A stretch of DNA of 64,000 nt from Coffea arabica (GCF_036785885.1 NC_092317.1:2296501-2360500), one strand, 5' to 3'; shown: positions 47,796-61,862, counted from the stretch's first letter. Translations and numbers: made by a program. The notes: generated by a model from the sequence alone, not told the origin.

Positions 47796-49758
47796 ATTAT
47801 CAGACATCGCTGTTACGACTGCTACAGCAGAAAGATGTCAAACTGCAAATCTCCCTTTGTGCAAAAAAAAAAAACAAAAAAAAAACAAAAGGAACTGCAC
47901 CAAAACTAATGCTCTACAGTACGCAAGGGTTTCAAGAGAATGAATACGTCCATGAATTTCAAAAAACGTAACATAGTCAAATCGCACTTGTAGCAACTTG
48001 TGGTTTTCAGGGCTCCTAAAATAGATAGGAGTACGGATTTCTAGAAAACCAGGGTGCCTTAGGCCTGCTAAACCAAAATGTGCAAGTAAAGAAACCAAAA
48101 TCCTCACGCCAGTGCAGGATTTGAACTTCTCATCATGGGTGAGGCCGTGGGACTGGGAGTGGGTGGCGGTGCCCCTGCCGATCTAGCTAGTACCCTTACC
48201 TGCCTCACCAACAATCAGTAAATGCCATTTTCTTCTGTCTGCCAAACCAAACTAAGAGGATACTGCTGCACAGCCGAAACCAGTTGCCTAGCTACTTTGA
48301 TCCCATGAATTATATAAGGGGGAAATTATACGTTACAAGCGACTTATTTAATTGTCCCTGAAAAGAGAAACTCTGACGCGTGGTGAATATGGTGAAGCAG
48401 TGAGGATTGTGAGTTGGACTTGTCAGTACTCAATAGTTGTTCCTATGAGAGATATTAGTACATCCAAAAAGCAATAATAATATAGCGGTAAGATGGATCA
48501 TTTTCTTACCAACAATCGTGTACGTACTGAAATTGGTGTGATGATTGTCCTCCTGTATTGGTGATTAATTATAAATACTCATATCCTTATTAATCTATTT
48601 AATTCTTGATGAATCGAAACCAACCTAAAATATTTGCATCAAAATGCATTATAGGATTCGGTGGAGCTTCATCTCAGACGTAATGGAAAAAGTTTACAAT
48701 TATTTTTTATGGGCCCTTGTCCTTCTAATCTTATTGAGCTTTTACATGGATTTCGGTAGGCAAGTCGAGTGCCTCCCTATTGCAGTAGTGCATGCCTGAA
48801 CGACGGGTCCATGATGTGCTTAGACCAGCCTATGAGCCGTGCTCGCCGGGTCCCGGGGTCTGAGTGTGGTCCTATCTCATGGACCCACCAAGTCGGATCA
48901 TATGGAATTTTCAGTACCACTTATGTATTTATATTAAAAGTAAATTATATATATATTATCAGTGTATACACTATTACGGTTAGATGAATGACACATAAAT
49001 AAAATTTGAATGGCACGAATCACATGTCATGTTTATTTAACTTGTCACGTGCTATTTATTTATGTTTTTTTTTACTCTCATGTGATAAGTGAAATTTACA
49101 CTGAATTTGACACCGAAAAAGTTACCCCAACTGAGGTCGGACACCCCATGAGTAATTAATAGTAATACACTGCTACTGCTGCTACTACAAAATAAATAGT
49201 GTAAAAATAAACAACAAAATCTAGATTAGACAGATAATTTGAATGAAATACTAAAAAACTATTTATACACACTGGTACACTGAACTAGTTGCACCAAAAT
49301 TGTCTACTAGTTTTCGTCATATGTTCTGTGAGAATGTTGTGTCCCCTCTGGACCTTCTCATTCGGCTGATCGTTCATATTGAAAGTGAAAGGGAGCTATT
49401 GAAGTAAGTAGAAATTCTAAGAGAATTAGAGAACAGCTTAGAGATAGTTTTTTTTTTTTTTCCTAGAACCTTTTTGGGTTCTAGATTAGTTGGTGAGAGA
49501 TTACAGGAAAATTGTTGGGGAAACTCCTTCACGATGTTTAATATACCATAAATAAAGACTGAAATTAAAAAAAAAATGATTAACAGCAAATGGATACATT
49601 CGTTTGAATTGCAAATTTTAGAGTTTGTATATATAAAAAAAATTTTGATTAAAGAATATGTTGAGTTTTTTTTTTGTGAAAACTTGCAATCCAAACAAGG
49701 CCTAGTTTTCATAAATGATGAGCGCTACTCCGTCACAGAAAACGTTAATAGCGAGTCT

Positions 49759-49915
49759 TAGGTTGTGTTTGGATTGTATTTTTCGTCATTTTTCATGAAA
49801 AAATTACTGTAGCGATTTGATATATGTGAGAAAAAAAGATGATAGAGAAATGTGATCACAAAAAATGATAATATTTTCCGACGGAAACAAGTAATCCAAG
49901 CGTGGCCACATTATG
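49759..49915. mobile_element. MITE of the TGTTTGGATTGTA family
   Basis: The left end GGTTGTGTTTGGATTGTATT and the right end, on the other strand, GGCCACGCTTGGATTACTTG are inverted. The interior has ttactgtagcgatttgatatatgtgagaa, a segment shared with the element at the right window edge. Confidence 0.6.
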
Positions 49916-50451
49916 GCTCATAAAAGGGGATCACGTCATCTGTTTTGTACTTGTATTGGGAAACAACAACATGTTTGATAGTATCATTAAACCTTCTCCT
50001 CTTCCTCTACATGTTAATTAAATAAAAGGTAATCTTTTATGAAGCTTAGCGTATAGTCGAGTCGATCATTTATTTACTTGTATTTTCTGGTACCTAATCA
50101 GAAATCTGCTGCTAACAAAATTTGGCTCGTCACTTCGAAGTTAGAACCGGAACAATGCCCCATACATAAGATAACTTCCCGAGGCATCGAATCATCCGGG
50201 GATGTAGCTGTTAAATTTTGCCAAGATTTTTGAACCTACGAGGCTGTGCTATAAAACCTCAAAACTCGCAAATTGATGCATCGCCCTTCCTAGTTCATAC
50301 CAGTACCATACCACTGTATGTATCATTGCCTGCCTGGGGACTGGTGGGAGTGGTTGATAAGCCTCGAGCTCTCGCGCCCTCCCTTTTTTCTTTTTCCTTT
50401 TTCTAGCTAGCTAACCCAGACTGATCTTGTCTGCTCAGAAAGCCAACTAAG

Positions 50452-51591
50452 ATGGAGAAGGAGATGAAGAATCATTCAGTAATCTCACCATCAGAATCTA
50501 AGGTGGAAAAGGAAACCGGGAATCCTTCGAGTGGGATCGGTGATGAAAATGAAACGGACATGGAAAGGCTCACAGCAAGGAGCAGAAAGGGCGGCCTAAT
50601 CACCATACCGTTTATCATAGGTAAATGTTAACAAAACTACACATTCGTCGTACCATAAAAATTGCAAGAAAGCCTAATGTATCTCCGATGGACGTCCCCT
50701 CCCATCCCATGTATTAGATTTGTGCAAATTTTCAGCTTAATAACATTCAAGCCCATAAGGAAAAAAAAAAGTGTTTTCACTGAGGAAAACTGACGACTGA
50801 TTTCCTTTTGTAACTTTAACCTCAGCAAATGAGGGATTTGAGAAGGTGGCAAGCTATGGGCTGCTGCCGAATATGATACTGTATATGATGAATGTCTACC
50901 ATTTGGGATTCGCGAAGGCAAACTACATCCTCTTCCTCTGGTCTGCTGCCACCAACTTCACCCCAATTATTGGAGCTTTTCTTGCTGATTCCTACATGGG
51001 ACGTTGTCTCACCATTAGCCTCGGTTGCATCATCAGTCTCCTGGTAACTATTATATCTTCTCATTCAACCCCTAAGTCCGGTAATTTTTCCTTTTTAAAT
51101 TCTGTAGAATCTCATTCTCAGGCAGTGAGTTATCACAAAAATGTTTATTTCACACTTTCTTTGCCCTTTCAATATTGGCTCAAGTTTTGTTGCAACAGTT
51201 ACGGTTACCAAATTAAAAGGAAGTTCACTGATCAGTACTGTGTTTGCCATTTTCTTTCTTACAGAAAAAGAAAGAAAATACTTTTGATTGCCCACTTAAC
51301 TATTACACCTCTTTAACGCGCATATCTCGAGAGTTTTTTTTTCCTTTTTTCTTTTTTGACGGGTCGGTTCATTCGGCAGGAGATGATGCTCAAAAGTCAA
51401 AAGGTAATGACTGACTGACACCGCATCCATGTCCATGTGTTGGAGAAAAGAGAGGCCGTTAAAACTTAAAAGTGTATTTTAGTGAATGAGTCTGTCATGT
51501 GTTGGGCCAAGTGTTGCCATTGGAAACTATTATAGATTTGCAAATTTCTTTTTCCAAATTCTTTTTTCTTTCGATTCTTATTCGCATACCA

Positions 51592-51622
<31 letters not shown>

Positions 51623-54194
51623 TTTTTTTTAAATTCTTGAAAAAACATATGTATATGTGTATGACCAGTCTGCAGGCCTAATGGTCGCATGCAAAAACTT
51701 ACTGTGCCAATTCTAAGAGCGATACATAGTTGAACTATTGCTTGTTCCAAATTTGTTGTTAATAAAGTAATGGATCAGTTCTCTACTAGTTAACTTGTTT
51801 CGTGATTGATAAAAGAAGCAATCCTTTCTACGTACATTTATCACTTCTTTTGGACTGAAAAAAGCTACAATTATTTGTGGGGCAGCACTTCCACACATTC
51901 AATACGCTTAAAAGGCAAAAAGGTCATGATTTTGCTTTTCATTTTTGCTTTAGTCTCCGTCAATACTGAAACAGGTGAAAAAAAAAAAAGAAGAAGCTTT
52001 CATGTTCTTTTACTGCTTCCTGAGGTCCAAAAAATCAACTCGGCAAATTAGAGAACTGATGTATGAGACTATATAGATTTTCTGCCATTAATTGGCACGA
52101 GGGGACGTCAGAAATGAAACATGCACATCTTCTTCTGTATCCTGCAAAGTAGGGAGTTTATTATTATCGATAAAACTAGTGACAAGAAATTGGTGAAATG
52201 TTAAGACGAAAGGGAATACAGTGAAGGTATTCTTTCCTGCTCTTGAGTTTACATTTTGCAAATTAAAATGGACTGTGAAGCTAGTGATGCATGCATGTTT
52301 AGAATGTTGTGCCCTTTGGAAGGAGCCTCTTGTTGAAATCATTTGGGAAAACATAAAAGTTGACGTGGCATGCAGCAAGAAAAGAATATTAGGGAGCAAT
52401 TGTTTGGCTTTATGATAATCAACGTGATGACCAAATTGAGGGAATGTTTGATTGCAACAGGGCATGATGCTCCTTTGGTTAACGGCCATGATTCCAGGAG
52501 CAAAGCCTCCAACTTGCAGCCCGCCCCTGCCCTGTAAAACAGCCACGCCCGCACAGTTATTTTTCTTGATCGCCTCTTTTGGCCTTATGTCAATTGGTGC
52601 AGGTGGGATAAGATCAGCTTCCATGGCTTTTGGTGCTGATCAGCTCGATAAAGGAGATAATGCTGGTAATCAAAGGGCATTAGAAAGCTATTTTGGATTG
52701 TACTATGCTGCTACCACATTGTCGGTTTTGGTTGCTCTTACGGGCATTGTTTACATCCAGGATCACATGGGATGGAAAGTAGGCTTTGGAGTTCCTGTGA
52801 TCCTAATGTTCCTCTCGGCTTTGATCTTCTTCCTTGCTTCTCCAATTTACATTAAAAAGGCAGCTACCACGAGTTTGTTCACTGGGTTTGCACAAGTAAT
52901 TGTAGCTGCATACAGGAATCGGAAACTTGCCCTCCCTCCTCCGGAATCGGGTAACTACCATCACGAAAAGGGTTCAAGTTATATCGTCCCATCCGGGAAA
53001 CTAAGGTACGAACTATCATCATATCAGCACTAATTAACATTGTGATTTTGTTATAACAACTCAGAAAACATGATACCGAGGCTCGATTTAAGGTGCACTA
53101 AAAAATGTCAAATTGCCATTTCACTACAAGAAAGATGTCTCTTCATGGTGAGATGCACTTTTAAGAAAACGAAAAGACACAAGTCTATTGGTTTCAATTG
53201 GCGTCATTCAAGCAAAATGTTAAACACCCTACTTTATCATTCCAATAAACCTTTCTGATTCGGTATGATTAGGTTCTTGAGTAAAGCGTGCGTTCTCCAA
53301 AATCCAGAAGATGTTACACCATCTGGAGTTGCTTCAAATCCGTGGAATCTTTGTACAGTGCAGCAAGTGGAGGAACTAAAGGCACTGATTAGAGCTATCC
53401 CAATATGGACCACAGGAATAATGATGTCAATTAACATAAGCCAAAGCGCTTTCCCGTTGCTTCAAGCCAATACCATGGACAGACATTTGACTTCCAGCTT
53501 CGAAATTCCAGCCGGTTCTTTTGGCGTGTTTATGATCATAACTATAACTGTTTGGCTCATTCTATACGACCGTGTGCTCCTTCCATTGGCATCAAAGATC
53601 AGAGGAAAGCCAGTGCGGGTTGGCACAAAATTAAGGATGGGAGCTGGCTTATTCATGACAGCAATGGCCATGGCGGTTTCTGCGATCGTGGAGCATATTC
53701 GACGAAGAAAAGCAATCGATCAAGGTTTCTTGAATAATCCTCGAGGATTGGTAAACATGTCAGCTATGTGGCTTGTGCCACAAAATGTTGTTGCTGGCTT
53801 AGCAGAGGCTTTGAATGCAATTGGCCAATTTGAATTCTATTATACAGAGTTCCCAAAGAGTATGTCCAGTGTTGCTGCATCTCTATTTGGACTAGGAATG
53901 GCTGTGGGAAGCTTGTTGGCTAGCGTTCTCCTCAGTGCTGTGGATAAATACACCAAAAGGGAAGGGAAAGAGAGTTGGGTTTCAAACAATATCAACAAGG
54001 GTCGTTTTGATTACTACTATTGGCTTCTTGCTATTATGAGTTTTATCAATTTGCTTTACTATATACTCTGTAGTTGGCTCTATGAACCTTGTGCTGATCA
54101 AGTGAAGAAGGGCGAAGTTGAAGAGAAAGAAAAGGAATTGGAACAGCGATCACTGAGACCGGGTTCACCATTTAGGACTGATGCCACCGCTTGA
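50452..54194 (+). CDS. NPF1-type (NRT1/PTR family) proton-coupled transporter, copy 1
   Basis: Four exons: 50452-50620, 50826-51043, 52461-53005 and 53273-54194, in phase for 617 residues. The family motif ExxEK is present as NEGFEKVASYG near residue 58. Later hallmarks are SIGAGGIRSASMAFGADQLD, YFGLYYAATTLSVLVALTG, the central cytosolic loop, PIWTTGIMMSINISQ and FYYTEFPKSMSSVAASLFGL. Twelve membrane helices are expected. Overall it matches Arabidopsis NPF1.1/NPF1.2 (NRT1.12/NRT1.11), low-affinity nitrate transporters of companion-cell plasma membranes that move nitrate into phloem for young leaves; some NPF1 members elsewhere move gibberellin. The substrate here is inferred only. Intron positions agree with the second copy at 62319. 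Confidence 0.93.
51596..51621. repeat. (TG)n microsatellite in NPF1 intron 2
   Basis: About 13 TG units followed by a T-run, inside the 1.4-kb second intron of the first NPF1 gene. Confidence 0.95.
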
Positions 54195-56197
54195 GCTGAA
54201 CATCGATACGTCTGGTTTTAATTCTTTTATATAATACATCCGTGCGGTGCCATATAGGAATGTACGTATGTACCTATATTCTAGATGTAGTAGAAATTGT
54301 GGCCCTGATCTTCCAATTTTTATTGAGTATATTCTTTTGCTCATTCAAATGATATGATTCTCTTTATGTTACTGAATCCTGAGGATCCGAGGTATAAGTA
54401 CTAGGTAGAGAAGCAGAATTCGAGTGCCCCGGGACAGTTTCAGAAAAAGTGGGCAGCATAATGATATGTTTATCGACTGGTTTTATAGTTATAGTGGAGG
54501 AGGACGAGGAGAAAAAGATTCGAAGAGCTGCTAGAGATAAGACTTGCTCAAGTCACTAAACGTTTTCAGTGCCTAATGTAAAGATGGGCGTTTGAAAATT
54601 GACATTATTGTGATCAGAAGATGGTAGGAACTTTTACTGTAAGAAAAGAATTGCAAGAACCTCAACTGCATGTTGAGGTTGGTTATAATTTAAAACGTAT
54701 TTTCTGCATTAAGGTTGATTATGACACTTTCTCGTGATGGGAATAATTTTTGTTTCCTAGACAATATAAGCACTCGTGATGGGATGACTTAAAAAAAACT
54801 TGTAATTTGTGGGCTAGTTACAAAACACTAGAAGTTAATTTCTTAACCGTACGGTTTATTCAGATCTCCAAATGGTATGGTTTTGATAAGAAAATTCAAC
54901 TACATCTGTCTTTATTCTTCGTCTTTTTCCCGAGTACTTACCAATTATCGAATCTTACTGGAAATCTGAAAGCAAAAGTTACACAACGAAGAGAACAAGA
55001 CGCTAGCTGCTATCAGGAAATGATAAGCTTTCGCGTACACAGCATGCAGGGTCGGCAGGGCTGCAGTTTTTCATGGCATAAATGCATATGCAAAGAAAAA
55101 ATGTCAGAAAATCATTCTCCAAAAGAAAACAAAAAAAAGAACAAATTAACGAACAAAAATTTGAAGGATTGTTAGGATAGTACAGGGGAAATTCTAATAA
55201 TTGAGAATCTCATCCTGGGAACAAAAGTTGAAAGCTTCTACTGCTTACAAGTTGCAGTCTTTGGAGCTAGGCTTCCTCAAGTCATGCAAATTGCAGAGCC
55301 TAGCTACAATACAAACAAGAAAGATCCATGTAGCCATGCAATGGGCAGCGAGAAGAAATTATTACACCCTGATATATCATCAGATTCAGGGATGATTTCA
55401 GCACGCAACCTCATGTGAAAGTGAAAGTGAATGGTTGGGTTCACTTGTAAAGGAAGGATTGCTTCGTATTTCTGGCTTTGCAACGGTCCCTACCACACCA
55501 TATACAACGAGAAAAACTTAACCTTTGAATTATTATAGGGGAAAAACATACGTCATATCGCACTTTCATTGGATTTTACGCACTGACGCATTATCAAATT
55601 TTAAATGCAAAGTAAATACTGCAAGCAACTTGCATTAAGATAGGAGTACTAGTGTATGACAGTAAAATGTAATTAAGTTATAAAGGTAACTATTAATTTT
55701 TTTATAATGATGAAGTTGGAAGTTCAAAAGATTGACTAAAAATTGTTTACACCAACTCTATGAGAATAATTGTTGTTTTACAATGTTATAATCCCATCTC
55801 TATTATCCATTCTATGGAATATTTGAAATAATTTCCTAATGCACGAAAAATGTGTGCTATTCGAACACTTTTTTTTTTTTTTTTAAAGTATAGATAACAT
55901 ACAATTAGAAGTAAAATAAAAATAAATAAATAAAAGGTCACTGGAATTAGCTCCTTCTCAAGAATAGAGAATGCTCTATTCTTCAGTTGTAGCATGGTAT
56001 ATTACTTCTTATTGAATTTGAAATATTCAAAATTTATAATTTTTGTGGCAATTTTTAAGTGTCATTTAGGATACTGGCACTAGTATGATACTGGCAGTAG
56101 CCACCACACTCATTTTGAGTGCCACAATGATTTAAAGGGCACGTGAAAGCTATGTCACAATTCTTTTAAGCTACACTGAAAACTAGCTAGTTGTAAT

Positions 56198-57130
56198 GAC
56201 GTTTGGGTGCTTCGTTCATGCTCAGGAATTGGAATTGGATAAGGAATGAATTATAAAAAATCAGTATGGTATAAGCTCCTAGTATTATTGAAATCACTAA
56301 TGCTTGGTACAATTTTTAGTGGAATGGGTATCAAAATTATTATTGCATTTTTTCACTATCTTTTTCTTTGTTGGGTTCAATCATACGGGGCCTTTAGCAA
56401 CAACCACCAGCCATCGTCGGACCACCCCTAATCAAGACCTTAGGCTTTTTTCTTTCTTTCTTTTTTTTCTTTCCTAAGTTCAGTCATAACTTATATGATG
56501 AAACAACGTCAACTTTTCTTTTTCCTTATCAATTGATACAATTCAAATTGAGAACTTGTCAATGGCTTGCAAACATATTTAAGGAAGTTTGAGTGGGGTG
56601 ACACTAGACTCGAGCCGATGTGGTTTCTTTCTCAAGTTGAAGCTGAATCCCTTGAGATTGCGGCTGTAAATTCTAGTACTGATTCAAACTTAGAGGTGAG
56701 TTGTGTAGGAGCTTGTTGTGATGGATGAAATTTGGGGGGGAGGGGTCTAGGGTTAGGATTTTAGGGGTGAGGAAGGAGTGATTCTAGTGAGGGGGAAGGT
56801 GGAAGTTTTGAGATGTTGAGTGATGGTAACAAGGAAAATTTTTAGATGTCATGGAGGAGGAGACGAGTGGAAAGGCGGTGATGAGGGATGACTGGATAGG
56901 GGTGAAGGGATGAGTGAATACAAGAAATGTTTTATAAAAATTATTTTGGAATCAAATATAGAAATTAATAAAATCCACCAATTCAATTCGCTCAGGAATT
57001 GAGAGTTACTAATTTTATTGAATTCATTCCAAAATCTTCAATCTCACACCTATTATCCAAGCACTTAAAATAGACATCATTCTAAATCCTGATTCCCGTG
57101 CCCTTGGTACCCTCAAACCAAGCACCCCCT
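56198..57130. mobile_element. Probable MITE with GGGTGCTT ends
   Basis: The left end GTTTGGGTGCTTCGTTCATG and the right end, on the other strand, GAGGGGGTGCTTGGTTTGAG are inverted relatives. GCTCAGGAATTGGAATTGG and its counterpart CGCTCAGGAATTGAGAG near 56989 lie inside. The interior is purine-rich in part (56700-56900). Borders and target duplication are not resolved. Confidence 0.45.
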
Positions 57131-57391
57131 CAAGTGTCATTAAATTACTGTTTGGTCGTAGTGGATGGCCGGATGCGGGCCTGGCCCTGAGTCGCATAGT
57201 GTGACTCTGTGCAATGGACAACCGGCAATTGGGAGTAGGGACCCCTAACTTTTGACTATTTTAGTTGTAGACGAACTTTTGACTACCGGCAATTACTGTT
57301 TTTGTCACGAACTAGGAGGTGGTGGGGCCCTGAAGTTGCATGAACGATGGAAAGAAGCTACCATGCAGTGTCCGATGACAAGCAATTCAAT

Positions 57392-58531
57392 TGGAGGTAT
57401 CAATCTATGTTTTCAGAACCGATAGCGACTCGGCCGAGGTCAGGGGTTAGGGGTCAATGGGTTCGACCGGGGGTCGATAGGGGTCGAACCGGATGACGTC
57501 ATAAATAAAAATTATTTAAAAATTAAAATATTATATATATAATATCTAATAATATATTGATATTAATAAAGGTATATTCATATATATTTGATGTTTCAAA
57601 TATATTTAACAAGAAAATACAAAGAAATTAGAACAATCAAGTAGCAATTTATATTATTTAATAAATATTAACAAGTTTAGAATTAAAATTATGAATTTAA
57701 TTGAAAAATAACATCAAATTTTAGAACAATATTTATAAAGTATCAAATATTTGAGGTATATCAATAAGTTTTAACAATTTAGGGGGTCAAAACATAATAT
57801 TAAAAAGTTTGAATTTTTTTTTAAAAAAATTACTGTTGAACCGGAAAAACCGATTTTTGCCCGGTCAAACCCAATTTTTGACCGGCTTTGACCGAGTTTT
57901 AAATTTCCGGTTTTTTAATATGGCTCGGACCGGCTACCTGGCCGGTTCCCGGTTCGACCGGCCGGTCCGGTCCGAGTTTCAAAACAGAGGTATCAATGGG
58001 TCCGGTTTGGATCCAGATCTAATAAATTTTTTCGGATTTGGGTTAAAATTAATTTCGATATCAAGATCCGAATTTGTACCCATTTGTTCTGACAAAAACG
58101 GATCAAATACGGAATATGAGATTTCGACCCGTATCCGATCCAGACTCGAACAATATATTAATAATTATAAAATATGAATATTTCTAAATACATTTCTTTT
58201 ATCAAATTAACAATTTAATAATGACTTTGTAGATTGATTTGTGATTAGTTTTGGATTGGCTATTGCGAATCATTTGTTATTTAGTTTTGTAATATGATTT
58301 GTTTAACTTTGGAGATTGGATTTTGTGATTGGTTTTGGATTTAATTTTAAAATATTTAAATTTGGATCTTTTCTTTCTCGATAGACTCGGACACGACAGA
58401 ACTAGCAGTTCTGGGACTCTAAGGTTAAGACCTGTTGGGTATATGGGGTCGGTTCCGAGTCTATTACATAAAAGCGGGTTTAAATTCGAAATTTTCAATT
58501 TCGACCCGAACTCGACTATTTGACACCTCTA
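57392..58531. mobile_element. hAT-type MITE (outer element), split by a second hAT element
   Basis: The ends are TGGAGGTATCAATGGG (interrupted after 57404) and the complement of TAGAGGTGTCAAATAG. The flanks are a perfect 8-bp duplication AATTCAAT (57384-57391 and 58532-58539). The part right of 57989 has motifs such as ggatccagatct and gacccgaactcg. Without the inner element the body is about 550 bp. No coding capacity. Confidence 0.8.
57405..57989. mobile_element. hAT-type MITE (inner element) nested in the outer one
   Basis: The 585-bp element is flanked by GTATCAAT (57397-57404 and 57990-57997). The ends are CTATGTTTTCAGAACCG on the left and, on the other strand, CTCTGTTTTGAAACTCG on the right. 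Subterminal zones carry many GGTCGACC-like and CCGGT motifs, and the centre is AT-rich. The flanking match extends two bases further (AGGTATCAAT), so the duplication could be 8 to 10 bp, but ungapped alignment of the ends favours 8. Confidence 0.8.
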
Positions 58532-61466
58532 AATTCAATCACATCAAAATCAATATTAACAATCTTAATGCGTAAATACGTGCAAAATTAAAAGTCGTGA
58601 ATTCATTCACTTAGATGTCTCATATATTCTTTTAATTTTCTTTCTATTAAATACATACAAAATTAACTTTCTACTAAAAATACAAAAATAACTTTTAATT
58701 TTTATTTACAAAATTCAAAAAGAAAATTATCACTAAATTCAACATTAAAGAGCCTAAATAAAAAGCTATATGACAAGATTAAATCACATAAATTGTCTCT
58801 TTTTAAGATGTATAACATATAAGGCGAATGTTGGATTGAATTATAAAGTGAAAGAGATTATAAGTAAGAGATCTTGAATCCTTAATTCACGATTTCCTAC
58901 TTATATATTTTTTTTTAAAAAAGGTCTAACATAAGAATTTCTACAATCAATAATTTTATTTTTTTTTTCTTCTTTTGAAGCAGCACTGTTAAAGAAATAT
59001 AAGAAATCAAGGAAATCCAACATTTTACGTTCAATCCAAATTTCGAAAAGGAAGTCCCAAACCCAAGAGGGATGAATCATGAAACTCTTAAAACCCAATG
59101 TAAAGGGATCGTCTATTTCCTGCCATTTGAAACCAGGGGAGAGGATGATGGTTGTTTGCTGGTGCGTACGGAACCACGATCGCCTTCCATTTAGTTTACA
59201 TATATATTAAGTCTGAAGCATGTTTACACATTGAGAAATCTGTGAAAAAGTAAAAATAAGTGATTAAGATAAATCCAAAAAATCAAAATACATTTTGAAG
59301 ACCGGAAGCTGCCATCCCAAATACAAACCCGGCGACAGATTGCAACTATAGTAGAAGATATCCAAAAAATGACCGAATGTGCTCTTTTGAAGGGTTAAAT
59401 GAGGATGCTAGTAGATAGTTATGCTACAGCTCGAGCAAAATTGCTCTTCTGAACTTTTGTGATAAGGAGCGGGACTACTCAACTCAGCAGTCAGTAGTGC
59501 TAAATGCACTGTTGTAAAAATTGGGGCCCTTGCTTCAATAAATAATATGCAGTTTTGCTATGATGTAAAATTTATTATCATTTCGGAAAAGAAAATTAAG
59601 ATACATCCGCGTGGTGAGTGGTGGCTGCACGAAGGGTAACATACATGCGTGCGTGTGTACACTCGCCAAGCTTTAAGTTGATTTATGAGGATTGAGGGAC
59701 CCCAGAAGCGCCTTATTAGTAACAAAAGAAATGTATCGGAACTTTTAAGCAAAATACACACAATTAAGCTTGGCACCCCACTGCAAGGACTAAAGTGCAA
59801 AAAGGTGGGGCGGAGACTCACGGGAAGGAATTTCACAGTCTCAACAAAACATTTGCAAAAAAGCACAAGAAAATGTTTTTCTGCCCATTTTCTCCCACCA
59901 TCATTTTCCCCATTCCCACCTTTAGCGTGGCGCCTCGTTTTTAAGTGAAGGCTTCAACTTGGCTACTACCGCATGTTTTGCCTCGGTCAAATTATAGCAA
60001 ACTAGTAATTACTGTGACAGTTGCCATTTAGTGATTCTTTATGCGACAAATATAATATTGATCTTTTATGCGACCAATATTGATCTTTGAGGACAAGTTC
60101 TTCTAATGCACTATACATACATCAGAAGTGAACCTTTTTTTTATATATTTTTTTCCAAAATATATTTACTTACCCAAAAACCAACCTGCAAATAAATACA
60201 TAGACAAACAAACAAACAAACATACATGCATATAAACCAAATGAATAATTCATTTCTCAGTGAATAAATATTTTCTGTGCTGACAGTATATACATTAACG
60301 TTTTGACAAAAAAAAAAAAAGTATATACATTAACGGGTCTTGATGGATATCAAATATATAAAATTCGGTGTTCAAATTCAAATTGAAATAATGTGGCATG
60401 CATTTAGATACATTAATAGGGTAAGAAATATTAATTTTTTTTTTAAAAATGTATGTATGTTCTCTATACGCATATACATGTATGTAATGTCTATTATATA
60501 GTTCTTTAATTATAACCAATGCAGGGGCAAACTTTCTCTTAATTAACAAAATTGAACTACTAAACTACCACTTTCAAATCCAAGTTGATAATTGGTTTTC
60601 TTAAACTAGACTTCTCTCCGGTGAATCGGAGAGGATTTCAGTTCATTATACTATAATAAAATCAATATGGAAATTATTTTTGAAAAGCAACACCGTTCAT
60701 AATATGTATATCCCTTATGCCAGTTATACTCAAAAAGTGTCTATTTCTAAGGTTTTTTTAAGCTATATTAGTATGAAGTAAATTTAGTAGTTGTTGTCTC
60801 GTGGGCCATCTTTTACTTTAATCCAAATGCCTAAGTTCTTACAATTTAACAAAAGAAAATTAACTTAGCTAAACTAATTCAAAGTTTTTTCGTTGGCATG
60901 ATTATGCATCATTAAAAAAGTTTAAATATAAAAAAGAACGATTTTTCAAAGTTTTATGTCATTGGGCAAATACTAAACAATGTGTTCAAGGTTTAGTAAA
61001 TTATTATAGCAATTGCCCCAAATTTTCCTTTTCTCTATTTGGTGTCCCCACGTATTTACACTCCAGCCTCTACTCCAGCCCATTTTTTCAATTCGGTACC
61101 TCTCCAGGTCTCCCCTTCACTCTACTCTAGTTTGGGGGTTAAGGAAAGAAAGGAAAAGAACATAAACCTTAAGCTAGAAAAGAAAAGAATAGAAAAGAAT
61201 AGAAAATATTGTACTATCTTTCCATGTTATTTGGGGAGTTTTGGAGGAGAAAGGGAATGAAGTAATTTTCCTTTATTTGGAAGTGGAGAAAAGTGAAAAG
61301 AAAAGATTTTGTTTTACATAAATGCCCTTAAATGTTAAATTTACATGAGTATTCTATTAGGTTATATTGTAAACTTTTTAAGGGTAAAAGTGGTATATGG
61401 TTATAATTCATTTAACCAACTCCACTTTCTTTCCCTGGGCGAAAAGTTTTTTTTTTTACTTGAAAG

Positions 61467-61862
61467 TAGGTTTGCAAATGAATTGAGCCGCTCGAGAGCC
61501 GATCGCGAGCGACTCGAGTCCGAGCTCGACTCGAGCTAGGTGAACATCGAGTTCGAGCTATCCAAGTCGAATTCGAGTTAAAAAATAATAAATTCGTTAG
61601 CTCGCCAGCTAACGAGTTCGATTATATATATTTTATTTTTTATTTTAATAGTAAAATTACATATATATTTTTAATATTTTATTATTTATTAAAAATTTAT
61701 TATTTTATTTATTTTTTAAAAAATAAAATAATTATTTTTTATTTTTTTTAAACTTGAACCCGAGCTTGACATTTTGAGTTCGTTAAACTTGAGTTCGAAT
61801 TCGAGGCTTCGTAAAATTAATTATATTAAAATTCGATTCGATTCCATTTGTTTGCACCCCTA
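61467..61862. mobile_element. hAT-type MITE near the second NPF1 copy
   Basis: The 396-bp element has a perfect 8-bp duplication CTTGAAAG (61459-61466 and 61863-61870). The ends are TAGGTTTGCAAATGAA and the complement of TAGGGGTGCAAACAAA. Subterminal CTCGAG/GAGCTCG motifs resemble those of the element at 11679. It lies about 460 bp upstream of the NPF1 start codon, so it may touch that promoter. Confidence 0.88.

Larger units (their letters stand above)
43713..50451. other. 6.7-kb spacer between nicotinamidase-like and first NPF1 gene
   Basis: It contains a Harbinger-type MITE with a SINE inside (45604-46411), a GC-ended hAT MITE (47051-47795), a TTTGGATTGTA-type MITE (49759-49915), a relic of the foldback family near 48958-49000 and a T-run at 44481-44506. 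No protein gene was found. Confidence 0.5.

Noticed and set aside
47690-47971. Pro-rich plus-strand ORF
   Set aside because: The start lies in the C-rich right terminus of the same MITE; the remainder is spacer.
48090-48200. tRNA-like B box in aagttcaaatcctgc (minus strand)
   Set aside because: No matching A box at the right spacing and no tail or target duplication, so neither a tRNA nor a SINE is called.
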